A DNA stretch of 64,000 nt, taken from NCBI GenBank assembly GCA_946902985.2, contig OX336393.1, positions 363,054,779 to 363,118,778 on the forward strand. Direction: 5' to 3'. Positions 22,180 through 32,959 of the stretch are shown here, one piece after another. The notes below the pieces were generated by a model that did no database searches, had not been told where the DNA came from, and was given only the letters and a program-made list of their open reading frames with translations. A program made the translations under genes and the position numbers. Position 1 is the first letter of the stretch. Each line of letters starts with the position of its first letter. Source of the DNA: Meconema thalassinum. Taxonomy: Eukaryota > Arthropoda > Insecta > Orthoptera > Tettigoniidae.

Positions 22180-22734
22180 TCTTTTGCATAAGGCTGGAGA
22201 TATAATGTACCACGACCACTGCGAGACCTCCAAAATTGGCCCTTGTCTCATCTTTCCCGATTAAAATATATAAGATCTGTCAGGTTTGGGGTGACTGAAC
22301 AATGCCAGAAACAATATATTTAATGCATGCCATGGTCGATGAAGCAGCACTACTGTGCAAGCAGCGAATGTTCAAAGCTAACCGCACGTTTGCCGTGCGG
22401 ATGGTACCAAACGGGGGCCGGTGTCAATTATAGAAGGATCCAAGGACGCTTGCCAAGTCGGTCTATCCCGGCTCCGCAAGCTGAAAATACCTCAATCCAA
22501 ACATCATGAAGAGAAAGATACTCCTTAACTGGGACACGCCCCACAAGATTTTCGGAAGCGGAAATTTACGCTAGTGCATTATCTGAAGCAGAACCCACGC
22601 CTATGCTATGCGTGTTGCGTCAGGGTGTGTGCAGGAACTCACCATCTGTATAAATAACGGGGCAATGATAAAACTGTACCTGTTCAACCTCCTCCTTAGC
22701 CAGGTGGGTTAAGCAATGTTCCACGTTAACCTTT
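22180..22734. other. No recognisable feature
   Basis: Mixed composition, GC-richer around 22390-22480. A 60-codon frame there shows no family resemblance. Confidence 0.5.
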
Positions 22735-22925
22735 TATAGGTTAATCTTGGTTTTGGTGACCAGGGTGCTGCCTCACTTGCAGACAGCTACTCAATTTTTC
22801 CTCACGAGGATGAGTGAACCCCGTTCCAGCCTTCTCGTTAGTTCCTAAAATCCCTGATGGAGGCAGGAATCAAACCCGGGACTCGCCGGGTGAAGGCAGG
22901 CGCACTACGGTACCAGTGCATATGA
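22735..22925 (-). mobile_element. SINE family G fragment
   Basis: Minus strand from 22925: gtagtgcgcctgccttcacc, then gagtcccgggtttgattcct (B-box-like), aggaactaacgagaaggctg and the 3' part tggtcaccaaaaccaagatt. The same modules occur at 37197-37420 and 50320-50520. Confidence 0.7.
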
Positions 22926-23018
22926 AACCATTTTTGAAATACAATAAATACCTTACATGTTCATTATAATGATCAATAAACAGTAAATTAATTACGTTAT
23001 TACTAATGGCATATGAAT

Positions 23019-23351
23019 GAAAATGAAACTCCACAGCCTGCTTCCAGTCGACCGACCGGGTCAGTGAATGGAATGAATGAAGCCCCCATCTAGCGGCGAG
23101 GATATGAATTGTGCCGGCTGCTGAGGCCGGACACACTCCTCTGGGGCAATGATTAAATGAATGACAGATGAAATGAAATGATAGTGGAGAGCGTTGCTGG
23201 AATTAAATTTTGTCAGGGAAAACCTGAGTACCCGGAGAAAAACCTGTCTGCCTCCGTTCTGTCCAGCACAATCTCACATGGAGTGACCGGGATTTGAACC
23301 ACGGACCCAGCAGTGAGAGGCCGGCGTGCTGCCGCCTAAGCATCGGAGGCT
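23019..23351 (-). mobile_element. SINE family C
   Basis: Complete minus-strand copy from the head at 23351 (gcctccgatgcttaggcggc) to ctggaagcaggctgtggagt. Flanked by taatggcatatgaat (23004-23018) and taatggcatacgaat (23352-23366), a 15-base duplication with one difference. Followed by (TAA)n at 23368-23409. Confidence 0.94.
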
Positions 23352-23367
23352 TAATGGCATACGAATA

Positions 23368-23410
23368 ATAATAATAATAATGATGATAATAATAATAATA
23401 ATAATAATAA
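23368..23410. repeat. (TAA)n microsatellite
   Basis: About 14 AAT/TAA triplets with two ATG interruptions. It sits between a SINE duplication and a LINE relic on the minus strand. Confidence 0.9.
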
Positions 23411-23479
23411 CAACAGTGTCGCAAACCTTTCTATAATATCCTAAATATAATTTTATCTCAGTCATACGTCCTACCATTC

Positions 23480-23835
23480 ATCACCATTCACACGAGTCAG
23501 TCAGCAGTATTCAACAGGTACCCTCGGCATGTGTCCTTAAATTTCTTAATTGTTTTAGAATTTCTGATGTTAGCAGGTGTTGAATTCCATAGTCGAGATC
23601 ACTCTACAGCATGAGAACGGTTGAACATAGATGAGTGATTGATGGGGATGGTGAGGGAAGAGCCAGATCGAGTGTTTCGGTTATGATATGAGGAGAAGTA
23701 ACTAAATTTGGATGAAATGTAAGCCTAAGTGGGGGAGCTATCATGTTGAAATCGATACATAGATGTCAGTAGGCTAAGTGAGGTTTACGGCGTTCATCAT
23801 GATCTTACAAAGCCCCTTAATAAGTAACAAGAATT
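23480..23835 (-). pseudogene. LINE reverse-transcriptase C-terminal relic (CR1/Jockey-like type)
   Basis: The minus frame reads RNTRSGSSLTIPINHSSMFN, a stop codon, then RLWNSTPANIRNSKTIKKFK and a short end. This is the conserved R-L-W-N-S-L-P-x-x-I-R box plus F-K closing segment found at the very end of CR1/Jockey-type RTs. One in-frame stop (TGA) and missing upstream domains show it is dead. Same broad type as 3396-3800 but a different part. Confidence 0.75.
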
Positions 23836-24749
23836 CAAGCCTTGCTTCAATTCAATTCAAACAACAATAATACTCATTATTTCCTCCCTATAGAGGTACC
23901 TATCATGGAATATAGTTTTTCACGGATAAATATTGGAACTCCAACAATTAATGTGGGTTGTTGTTTGATAGCCATGAAGAAATTGTCAATTTAGAGACTG
24001 ATTTGGAGTGGGAGGTCTTTCCCTGGCTTTTATAATTTCAATTGACCTCCCATCCCCTGCATTTTATCCTAATAATTTGTTTAGTGGGAATTTTTCTGAC
24101 TCTTAGATGACAAATGGAGTTAATTTGCCACTAATAAAATATATTCTACAAAAACTATTGTAGGGGACCTCGGTATATGTTGGAGAATTCTGTGTATGAA
24201 AATAGCCACACTGAAATAGTTGGATTAATGCGGACGATCTTATCACACTCCACTTGAGGCCGAAAGAACTCTCGAGCAATTATGGTGGAAAGACTGCGGT
24301 AGAACAACTTTGCATGTGATAAAACTCAGCATGACTTGGAATTAATTATTCCTGCCGAAGTAGGTACTACTTCGGAAGTTAAAAAATACGAGTTGAAGTA
24401 GCTATTCTCCAGGGAGAATGTGAACTCCTCCAAAACAGTAAAGCAGAAATTACAGTACATTGGTGTGTAGATAACCGTGATAAAAGTTGATTAATGGTTC
24501 CGTGTTCATTGCTTAAATTAATGAAAAATATATTCTCCAATATCATCTCATTTTCAAACATAATCCATACTGTAAGAATGATTCATGCGACATGTTTCGA
24601 CTACAAAACGTACGTCTTCGATAGCTGAAATTTAGGCTATAATGGTCAAAACGTCAAATAAAAGAACTACCGACAATAGAGAACAAAAAATGCTTTTGGT
24701 GTTACGTTTGAAAAACTTGAAAGTTTTAGTGTTCATAAAGTTATTTTCA
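23836..24749. other. No recognisable feature
   Basis: About 900 bases without SINE modules, tandem repeats or credible frames. Confidence 0.5.
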
Positions 24750-25075
24750 CTGGCATTCTCGGTTGTCACCGCGGAGGCCCAGGATCGTTTCCCGACTTTG
24801 CCAAGAAATTTAATTCTGGACTGAAGGCTGGAACGGGGTACACTCAGCCTCTTGAGTTTAAACTGAGAAGAGGCAGGTGGAAGTGGTTTTCCCACTTTTA
24901 CTCCAGGCAAATGCCGGGATGGCAACTAATTTAAGGCCACGGCCACTTCCTACCCAAATCCTGCCTAAATTAGAAATACACTCACTGGTATAGAAAACCC
25001 AGCGACACAGGCTATAGACAAATTTGACACACATCCGAGTACCCGGGCCTACAAGCCCACTACGTCGCCAAGCCA
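24750..25075 (+). mobile_element. SINE family E, head truncated
   Basis: Begins inside the head (ttgtcaccgcggaggcccag), has the E marker ctgaaggctggaacggggta, the core (tactccaggcaaatgccggg; aaggccacggccacttccta) and part of the tail (gagtacccgggcctacaagc). Confidence 0.78.
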
Positions 25076-25084
25076 AGGAAAGAT

Positions 25085-26435
25085 TAGACTTATTTTTGTG
25101 CTCCTCCGTCCAGGCAGGTTCTTTTGGATGCAATGTATGGGTGGTCTGAAAAATGATGATTATCAACTAATTCACTGAATTTAGTCCTGTGGACTACCTT
25201 ATCACTAGGGATAGAATTCTTAGGTGCTAAAAATCGGGAAAATAGTTCTTTTTTATGTATAAAAAGTACCTGAAATATGTGACCAAAAAAAAATAAAAAT
25301 ATTTAATTATAATTTAGTTAGTATTCACGAATGCAATTTCTTCTAGGTCTAACTGACTGCTGAAGCATTACAATACACAACGAGATACATCTTCAGGTCG
25401 TTCATCACAAATGACAGACGATTATAGCGATACACTTATTCTGAAGGCTCAAAACAGCGGCAATATATTTCTTTCCCTTGGGGTGTTGTGTAACTTGAGA
25501 TCGCTCTTCAGCATTGATTGCTTTCCCACATGGTTGCCAGAACAGAACGCCCCCATCAGAAGTAAAATTATCTTTAAATTCTGCAACGGACGTTAATTTG
25601 TAGTTGTTCTTACTTTAGGCATCATAGAACTGACTTACACTTCACAGTGCCAGAAATGAACTGCATGTGACTAACACTGGTTCTAGGTAGTTGGAGAGGT
25701 CTAGCACGAGGAGCAATATGGCTATGGACAAGGACATTCCTGGCTTTCACAGTGTGTGGCACGGGGCGACAAGTTAAGAATAACACAGTTGCAAGATGAC
25801 ATACGCTCTGCATGAAGATTAGATAGCTCACAGGTTCTTCCCCGTTGAAGTAACACAGAACCAAAATGCAATAAACTGAAAGATTTATACTGAATGTAAA
25901 AAATGTAAATATTAAGTCTTTTTATGTGCTAATAAGTGAAAAGCAGGAATTTATATATTTATAGAAAAAATGCTTTAAATATGTATTTACATTAAAAAAT
26001 AGTTATTTACCTAAAAATCCGAGCCCTACTTATCACTTGTGATGTCTATTTTCTGAAGGAATAATTCTTTTAGTCAGCTTGTGATCATTCATTCTGAGAA
26101 TTAACCCATAACATTTCAATCGCCTATTGCTGAATGTGTTCAAGATTTTCTCCGAATGCTTACAAAACTCCTGGGATATCCTTTTCATCCAAAATCCCGC
26201 AGTACAAACTGGGCCAAATTTCCCCTCAAGATTATTCTTTCTTCCCTTTCTACTTAATTAGTGATTTGCTCCCAAGGATCAGTGTTTCATAGGCATATAG
26301 TGCCTAGGATTTGATTACCTATTATTTTTATTATTGTTTATTCATATGCTCGCAATGTCATTGGATACAATTCACCATTCCATCGGCATTTGTTGCAAGA
26401 TAGAGTGGAGTTCTCTATATTGTTCGGTTGAGGAA
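25085..26435. other. No recognisable feature
   Basis: About 1.35 kb of unique-looking AT-rich sequence. Frames at 25411-25596 and 25622-25864 show no domain I recognise, and no splice pattern supports an exon. Confidence 0.5.
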
Positions 26436-26439
26436 CGAA

Positions 26440-26925
26440 CGAACGAACGAACGATGGAGCAGGTCTCTAAAATAACTACTTTCTCCATACTGGTATGCAG
26501 ATTATGGTGGAGGCCCAGTTTATCGAGGATGGCCTCGGTATGATCCCATTGGAAGAGATTATGATAGGCAATACAGTCACAAGATTCCTGTCGGTACATC
26601 TGTCAGATCTCTTCAGCCAGAGGCATGTATTTGGTCATTTTCTCAGCATAAATGTGTTGGATATTGGACTGCGATGTTTATTAGATGGGTTTACTTCTGC
26701 ACTCTATCAATAAGAATAGTGTCCGGCCTGTTTGCTGGTATAGGTCTATCTGTGATTATTGACGTGTTCCAGAGTAGAATTGTGTGTATCGTTCTCCAGA
26801 ACGGCATCAAGAATAAATTGATTGTAAGGCAGAATATTATTATTTGAGCAGTGCTTCTTTGCTAGGTTCAGGTGGATTATCTTGGCTACCAGGTCAAGCC
26901 TCTTCAAGCAGTACGTAGACGAAGT
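26440..26925 (-). pseudogene. LINE C-terminal relic with K-V-V-I-L-E-T-C box
   Basis: Minus strand from 26925: a segment LDLVAKIIHLNLAKKHC, then an AVLEND box, later (frameshifted) PIIISSNGIIPRP and finally MEKVVILETCSIVRSFV. These four boxes occur in this order at the C-terminus of a widespread group of invertebrate non-LTR RTs, which end in a K-A-V-L-L-x-T-C-x-I-V-R-x-F motif. Several frameshifts separate them here. The GAAC repeat at 26434-26452 is the end of the last box, slightly expanded. Same LINE type as 15495-15654. Confidence 0.75.
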
Positions 26926-26939
26926 TATTATTATTGTAT

Positions 26940-27139
26940 GACTGCCCGCGTGGCTCAGCGGTAATGTTCTCGCCTGCTTGCTCCAAGGTTGCAGGATCGA
27001 ATCCTGGTGCAGTCAGCTGGCATTTGAGGGTGCGCAAATGCGAGGGAGCCGCATCAGTAGATTTACTGGGGGAAAATTCCGGCAAACCGGCGTTTCTAAA
27101 AACACTATACCGTAGTTAAAAGGGACGTAACACCAATAA

Positions 27140-27172
<33 letters not shown>
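26940..27172 (+). mobile_element. SINE family B
   Basis: Head gactgcccgcgtggctcagc, B box aggatcgaatcctggtgcag, whose arms pair as an acceptor stem (GACTGC...GCAGTC). Body tttgagggtgcgcaaatgcg and tcagtagatttactggggg. The 3' end ggacgtaacaccaataacat leads into (ATT)n at 27141-27170. Confidence 0.92.
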
Positions 27173-27173
<1 letters not shown>

Positions 27174-27179
27174 ATACCA

Positions 27180-27756
27180 GCATCTACTGTAGTATAATCG
27201 TTGCTACGTCGAATTTGAACCGTCTTGTGTGCCGAATGTAGGCAAACGAATTGAACGTAATTCAGTCAGTACTAAATGTGTCTTTTCCTCTTCTTTCACA
27301 GTCCATTTGTCATAGAATCTTTAAGACGACATTTACAAAGGATGTAAGCATAGTCTATTCATGCGAATAAAGACGAAAGGCAGACTTGAGGAAGTGGGTT
27401 ATGCCGCAGACGAAAGAAAAAGTGTAGCTTTGTTACGAAATGGTTCGCCATAAAGTTTATATCCCTGCTTAATCTGAAAATAGACTGGAGCTATGGCAAG
27501 AAAGGCGTTAGGAAGGAAATAATGGCTCGTTAAATGCAAAGTACTAAATCCTATGTAGAAGTAAAAAATGAGACCTAGCAAAATTTGAGGGTCACTGATG
27601 GTGAAGGTGAATGCTGTAAGGCGAGTACGGTACTTCGTAGCATCTTGAAAGGGGGCGTTATAAATGTCAACAATAACATATTGCATTAACCCAAGAGTTA
27701 TAGTCGTCGGTATTGTTGGTCTATTTACGGATTTTGCGACATCGTGCTCCGGTAGA
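27180..27756. other. No recognised feature; one hydrophobic minus-strand frame
   Basis: The minus frame 27399-27686 (95 codons) contains two hydrophobic stretches (ILLGLIFYFYIGFSTLHL and LPNAFLAIAPVYF) that could be membrane segments. I find no family, no clear splice sites and no flanking exons, so I leave it as an uncalled frame. Confidence 0.35.
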
Positions 27757-28093
27757 CATGTATAGTGTGTGTGTGTGTCTGTAAATTGGACTAGCGATTG
27801 AGTAGGAGGTGGCCGTGGTCTTAATATAAATACCGTTGTTGGTTTTGTTGTTGATTCTTTAGGGGATTTGCGTCATCGTGATCCGGTATCCACGTGTACT
27901 TGGGTGTCACTGTGATATCTGTATTAGGCTATTGCCACTTCCTACACAAATACTAACTCAATTACAAATACACACATTACTACAGACATCACAGTGACGC
28001 AGGGTATCAAACAAATTCTACACACACTCAAGTACACGGGGCGACATGGCCACGATTTTGCCAAGAACATAAAAGAATCAACAACAACGACAT
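27757..28093 (+). mobile_element. Inverted pair of family E 3' ends
   Basis: 27757-27920 holds family E core and tail on the minus strand (gaggtggccgtggtcttaat; gttgttgattctttaggggа-type tail). 27925-28093 holds the same tail on the plus strand (attgccacttcctacacaaa; aagaatcaacaacaacgaca). The two tails face each other and could form a hairpin of about 80 bases. Confidence 0.65.
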
Positions 28094-28214
28094 TAATTTA
28101 TTACGAATATTTTTATTTTCAACGTCTGATCGGAGTGATAAGTTGCCAACCGAGTAGTAAGAGGCAGGTATTCTTGAAGGAAAACTGCGTATTCCTCACA
28201 CTATAACCACTGCC

Positions 28215-28470
28215 ACTTCCGACAGCAATGCGTCAATGGCGCTAGGCCATGGGGACAAGCTATCGTGGGTTCGAGCCCCACTGACGGCCGTCCTTGAAAT
28301 GGTTTTCAACTCCAGGCAAATACTGCGACGATATCTTCTGACACCTCCTTCACGATCTTTGCTCAGTTTTATTTATCATCGTTCATTTCATCTCTCCTTA
28401 ACTCCTCTCATGAGTTTGGCGTCAGGAAGGGCATCCTGGCGTAAAAACCTCCGACTATATAGACTTTTAT
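28215..28470 (+). mobile_element. SINE family D' (LINE-like 3' end)
   Basis: Head with ggcgctaggccatggggaca and B box gtgggttcgagccccactga. A shortened core follows (ttttcaactccaggcaaata), then the D' 3' end ggcgtcaggaagggcatcct and ggcgtaaaaacctc. The core lacks the usual ccgtggtttccc block, a deletion of roughly 20 bases. Confidence 0.8.
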
Positions 28471-28489
28471 CCTATCTCTATTTCTGAAT

Positions 28490-28625
28490 TACTCCAGAGC
28501 TCCATCTTGGACCAAGAATTTTCCTAATGATATTTCTTTCCTTAACTTCAAGTCTCGCAATCGGGCCAGTTGCGCTGTTTGTTAGGCATTCCGTTGCATA
28601 CAGTGCTTCCGCTCTATTATTATTA
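28490..28625 (-). pseudogene. Short LINE RT fragment
   Basis: The minus frame reads AEALYATECLTNSATGPIAR, then LEVKERNIIRKILGPRWSS: the E-x-L-Y-A-T-E box and the L-E-x-K-E-R-K-I-L-R-K-I-L-G-P box typical of the LINE group seen at 48341-49290. Only about 45 codons remain. Confidence 0.7.
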
Positions 28626-28860
28626 TTTCATTCGTTAATTTATGCCACTCGTTTAATTACTGCGTAAAGAAAACATTAATGGAATGTCGCTAATTAACGA
28701 AACAAATGTATATTTTGTTGTATATAGCCTAAGTTAATATAACTTATACAAAGCTAACAAGAATTCTGTAAAGCTCTTCGCCGATTGTGAATGTGACGAA
28801 GGAAACATGTCATGCAATTAAAATCCCTTATTTAGAAAAGTGTATGAAAGTGTGAAAGAC

Positions 28861-29052
28861 GGGCTGCGTGGTGCAGCAGTAATGTTTTCACCTGCTTTTA
28901 CCAAGGTTGCAGGATCAAGTCCTGGTGCAGTCAGTTGACATTTGAGGGTGCGCAAATGTGAGGGAGCCGTGTCAGTCGGGGCAAAATTCCGGCACCCAGG
29001 CGTCTCTAAAACCTCAGTTGTTAAAAAAGGACGTAAAACGAATAACATTATC
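28861..29052 (+). mobile_element. SINE family B
   Basis: Head gggctgcgtggtgcagcagt, B box caggatcaagtcctggtgca, body gacatttgagggtgcgcaaa, 3' end ggacgtaaaacgaataacat. Diverged and slightly shortened. Confidence 0.88.
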
Positions 29053-29071
29053 TGATCCACAGCGGGTGGCT

Positions 29072-29095
29072 GTTATTATTATTATTATTATTATA

Positions 29096-29127
<32 letters not shown>
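29072..29127. repeat. (ATT)n microsatellite
   Basis: About 18 ATT triplets with one TATA interruption. It can be the tail of the SINE to its left (plus strand) or of the LINE to its right (minus strand, AAT). Confidence 0.92.
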
Positions 29128-29500
29128 TTCATTTCGTATCGGCCATCTATGGATCACGTCATTCCAACTGTCTCATTCTTGGGACTTTGATGTTTGCCCT
29201 GCACACCCACTTTCGTTCTCGGTGGTTTTCTGCCGTTCCTGGATTCAAATATTTCCCGTTTTTAGGATCGTTTTTTCTTCGAAACCTTGGCATGTTTGAT
29301 GTTTTCTCTTGAGTGGGATGCGCTTCTGAATGTTAGTTGATAAAAATTCTTACATCTATTAGATCTCGATCCAGTTTAATGAGCCAAGCCCATTTAGTTT
29401 TCCTCTCCAGAAAATAAGTAATAATGCGGTTTGTTTGTCTCTCTGGGCTCATTCGTTTCACATGTCCATAAAAGTTAATCCTTCTTTTTTTGGATATTAT
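29128..29500 (-). pseudogene. LINE C-terminal fragment
   Basis: The minus frame from 29500 reads KRRINFYGHVKRMSPERQTN, then ERKTKWAWLIKLDRDL and a basic degenerate end. These are the K-R-R-x-x-F-Y-G-H-x-x-R-M box and the following K-x-x-W-x-x-x-x-x-D-L helix of the LINE group at 48341-49290. Two stops interrupt it. The adjoining (AAT)n at 29127 is a likely 3' tail. Confidence 0.72.
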
Positions 29501-29504
29501 TATT

Positions 29505-30360
29505 ATTAGTATTCAAAGTGTAAAAGTGTGCCATTTGTTAATGTGTTTTCTCCAGGTCAATAAGTGTGATAAATAAGTGTTTTTTCCACCTATAGCCTAT
29601 AATTGGCTACATTTCTCTGAAAAACTAATCTTTTAATACCCATGTTCTGGGATCAAAGCACTCAATGTAGTGTACATGATACGCCCACGCAGTGTATGTT
29701 TGTACAGGGAAACAAATTGCTAAAGGACAATATTTAATACTTACAATTTATCATTCCACTCTTTATTTGACCCATTTGTACTGTTAAAATTATTTAGAGC
29801 CCCTCTATTGATCTGAATCCAACATTGATAGGTTAACGATGGAGAGCCTTTGTAAGCGAAGAATATTGATGTCTGTTGGGGCATTATTGATGGCAAGTGC
29901 TTGTTTAGGAGGTGATTTTCTCCATTCAGCCGTATTTGAGAAAGAAAACTGCACTGCATGCTATCGTAATAGCAGGACAAATTTGTCTGTCATGACGGTG
30001 ATTGGGCATCTAGTTTTTGTGTAAGTAGGCATAATAGCGGTTAGAATACACAGTTGATTGGCCTAACTAACCATCCCTGGATTTCCTTGAGAATATTACT
30101 GTTCCTAAAAGAGAAATCTACTCATTGATGTATGAAGACCATAATACAAGCTGCGTCTGAATGTCTCTTCGGAGATTATTGGGCAACATTTGATTTATGA
30201 AATCAAAAAACAATTTTCTGCCCCTCAAGATGCCAACATTCTGAAAATTCAATGAAGGTGGAATTTATCTATGTGAATAAAATTACAGATTTTTCTGTAC
30301 TTTACCTAGAAGAAAAGGAGAGAATGTTTTCTAATTATTTCTTGTCTCAACATAGTCGAC
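29505..30360. other. No recognisable feature
   Basis: Unique-looking sequence. Opposed frames at 29741-29980 (minus) and 29839-30024 (plus) overlap, and neither has a recognisable domain. The plus frame begins with a hydrophobic, signal-peptide-like stretch, which I regard as chance. Confidence 0.45.
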
Positions 30361-30362
30361 AT

Positions 30363-30432
30363 TACAGTTAGTTAGTTAGTTAGTTATTAAGGTTTTAAGG
30401 GGTGGGGCGGTGAGGTCATCTGCCCCAGTCGA
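30363..30432 (-). mobile_element. Family K 3' fragment
   Basis: Minus-strand 3' end motif: gggcagatgacctcaccgc, ccccaccccttaaaacc and (TAAC)n, as at 35615-35672 and 45262-45312. Only the last 60-70 bases of the element are present. Confidence 0.6.
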
Positions 30433-30581
30433 TATTAGTTTGTTCGATTTATATCTATTGGAGAGCATTTCGCTCTAGTCTTGTATATATTTCCTTATCA
30501 ATATATCTAAGTGTATCAACAAAGGAATCGCATTTCATGACTAGTTGTGCTACTAGTTCTGCAACTGAATAAGTGTATATA

Positions 30582-31189
30582 CAGGGTCTTTCATATAAAG
30601 TAAGAACGCCAAGCGGCGGTTTTGTTATCCGCTGCTGCGGCCGAGCTTGTGGCGTGCCACGGGCCCCTACTTTAAGAAGTTAATATGAATTATTACCTTA
30701 TAAAAGATGCTGGAAGTGTTGCCCTTCCTGGATTATACAGGCATTGTATCGGGTAGCCACATTCTGGCTGACGTGAGTGAGTTCTGCCACTGTAATGTTT
30801 CTGATTTTATATTTTATGTATTTTATGGAGCACTGAGTCAGTAGTGTCAAACTTATTCACAATTACGTGAATCTGTGCTAGTGAAGGTGGCACTTCATCA
30901 GGAAATTGCTGACCAAATGCATCACGTACCCGCCGATCCGACTCGTGCTTAAAATAAGTTTTACGTAAAATAATATGATGTTGTAATAATAACTGTCTCA
31001 TGTTAACATCTGAGGTGCAGACTAGCGGCTGAACACCTGCATGCTTATTGCAAGGTCAAGTTTGTACTATGCGCGCGTATTCAATACTACAGCAGGGAGC
31101 CTCAGTGCGCCACAAGCTCGGCGAAGGCTACCGCAGCAGCGGATAACAAAACCGCCGCTTAGCGTTCTTACTTTATATGGAAGACCCTG
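30582..31189 (-). mobile_element. Tc1/mariner-like internal-deletion element 1
   Basis: Terminal inverted repeats of about 80 bases: CAGGGTCTTTCATATAAAGT at 30582 and its imperfect complement ending aagaccctg at 31189. Both are flanked by TA (30580-30581 and 31190-31191), the target duplication of this superfamily. The GC-rich inner arms (gcggcggttttgttatccgc) also pair. Inside, on the minus strand, is a deleted transposase (30698-31001). Confidence 0.9.
30698..31001 (-). pseudogene. Deleted Tc1/mariner-like transposase (HTH joined to C-terminus)
   Basis: The first part (RKTYFKHESDRRVRDAFGQQ, then FPDEVPPS) is the N-terminal helix-turn-helix domain found in insect mariner-superfamily transposases (DUF4817 type). 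A stop and frameshift follow near 30807. The last part is the C-terminal end (NACIIQEGQHFQHLL, stop at 30698), matching the G-G-H-F-x-x-x-L end of these enzymes. The whole DDE catalytic domain is missing. It is non-functional but may bind its own ends if translated. Confidence 0.75.
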
Positions 31190-31191
31190 TA

Positions 31192-31801
31192 TATATACTT
31201 ATAAACAGAGACTTCAAGTGTAAACGATCTGATGATGACGATCGCTTGATGATCGAAACTGGTCATCTCATGTAAATTCTTTTCGGGATTAGGAAACTAC
31301 CCATAGCAATTGGGTGCAATCGTGTTGACCGACTGAAAAACATACAATTTCTTAATATGAAATTACGTTTATTCCCGAAATTTTCAAGATAAAAAAGCTG
31401 ACATTGAAAATATTTTTTTCAAAATTTACCTACGGTTAATTTTTACAGATATAAATAAGTGAAGTGACAGAAGCCATGTTTCAGCGTTGCCTAGTTCTAT
31501 TAAAGAATGCTCTCCAGTCGGTCAACACAAATTGTGCCCAATTACATTAGGCGGGAAATAAGTATCTACATGCCCTAACCTGAATTGACCAATTGGAAGG
31601 CTTTCTTTAACGGAAATATTCATAAGTGCTAATAAAACCAGGCCAATTTTAGAAAAACAAAATTGAAAAATATAGTTATTTTCTAAAACACTGTACTTAA
31701 GTAAGGAGAGAGAGCTTCAAGGCACATTCCTAAAAGAAAAATCAATTAATTCCTGAGGAAAAGGTAAATAACAAATAATTCCTTGAAGAACTAAACAGCC
31801 C
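31192..31801. other. No recognisable feature
   Basis: AT-rich, no family match. Ends at the target duplication of the SINE at 31816. Confidence 0.5.
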
Positions 31802-31815
31802 ATTTTCATATCCTA

Positions 31816-32148
31816 GGTTGGTTGGTTGGTTCTTAAGTTTAGGGGCTGCGACAACGCCGTCATGTAGCCCCGTGTACTTTGGGTGTGTGTAGAATCTGTC
31901 TGATAACCGGTGTTAATTGTGATGACTGTATTACTGTGTGTTATCTGTTTTTTAATTTAAGTACAGAATGAAACTTAGAATTTTTCAAATAGTTCCTACT
32001 TTTGCCGCCAAGCGCCACCGTCAGCGACTACTAGGCCACGTTCAGAACTTAGCTACTAGACGCCACCGCAGTCGGCTCTTGGCAACGAACGTAGAAACCT
32101 AAGAGCGTTGTTTACATTCTTAACCTATCCAATTTAGCTTCACGCAGG
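31816..32148 (-). mobile_element. SINE family A, 5'-truncated
   Basis: Minus-strand 3' two-thirds of family A1: (CCAA)n tail at 31816-31830, shared tail module, core near gacgccaccgcagtcggctc, stopping before the tRNA head. A perfect 13-base duplication ttttcatatccta surrounds it (31803-31815 and 32149-32161). The truncation therefore occurred during insertion, as in LINE-type target-primed reverse transcription. Confidence 0.93.
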
Positions 32149-32164
32149 TTTTCATATCCTACTG

Positions 32165-32955
32165 GTCTTACTTAGGACACGAGAAATGAAAACGAGATTT
32201 CAAAAAATCTCTAAAAATGCCATTAAACTACTGTAGATGTCAGTATATTGAATCTTAGGCCGGTATGAAGATATACCGTGCCAACGTTCACAGCACTCGG
32301 ATGAAAAAACACGAGAAAATTCCATTTAAATATTAAAATTTGCGTCGTCACAATGTTGTGCTCACCAGGTTATAGAATGATCCATAGGTGAACTTTGTTA
32401 TTAATCTATCAACATACATAATTTCAGTTGATTGCTGTAATAAATTCGTAGATATTGAGAACCGTATACATATTTCGGATTGTCGCCATGTTGGATTATT
32501 ATATGCGTAGGCTATAGAGTTATGTACCATTAGATGAAGACTATTGAGTAGGTTCGTTATTCAAATATTCACTTCGATCGACAAAAGAAATGAAAACTTA
32601 ATTTTAAATTTCGCACAGTCGCCATCTTGAGGTTATGAAAACAATTTAACTAAATTAGATGCCAGTGTATTACAATGTGTGTAAAAAAAATTGCTGTACC
32701 AAGTTTCACTGCGCTCGGATGGTTATATCGCGAGAAACGTCTATTTAAAATGTTTCAACTACGCTTGGCCGCCATGTTAGTTTTTTACATAAAGGTTTAT
32801 GTAAGGTCCAACGTGGTAGCAGTATGCACTTGCCGATTTTCATTGAAATCGCTTTGGCCGTTTAGATTTTATTAGGGACACACACACGCGGACAAAAGGT
32901 GATCTCATAAATCTATTTCTTATCAAAATAGGCTAAAAATAATAACATGGCCATT
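32165..32955 (-). mobile_element. Helentron-like element, minus strand
   Basis: Read from 32955: agcctattttgataagaaat, then agatttatgagatcac, a short GT-rich stretch and two diverged repeat units (for example ccgagcgcagtgaaacttgg and catccgagtgctgtgaacgt). The start matches 57150 and 42650 (tagacttatgagatc). Phrases such as gccgccatgttag in the units echo the 42.8-kb copy. Confidence 0.5.
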
Positions 32956-32959
32956 ATAG

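Noticed and set aside
27399..27686. Possible chemoreceptor-like exon
   Set aside because: Only two hydrophobic stretches; no conserved receptor motif, no convincing splice sites and no neighbouring exons.
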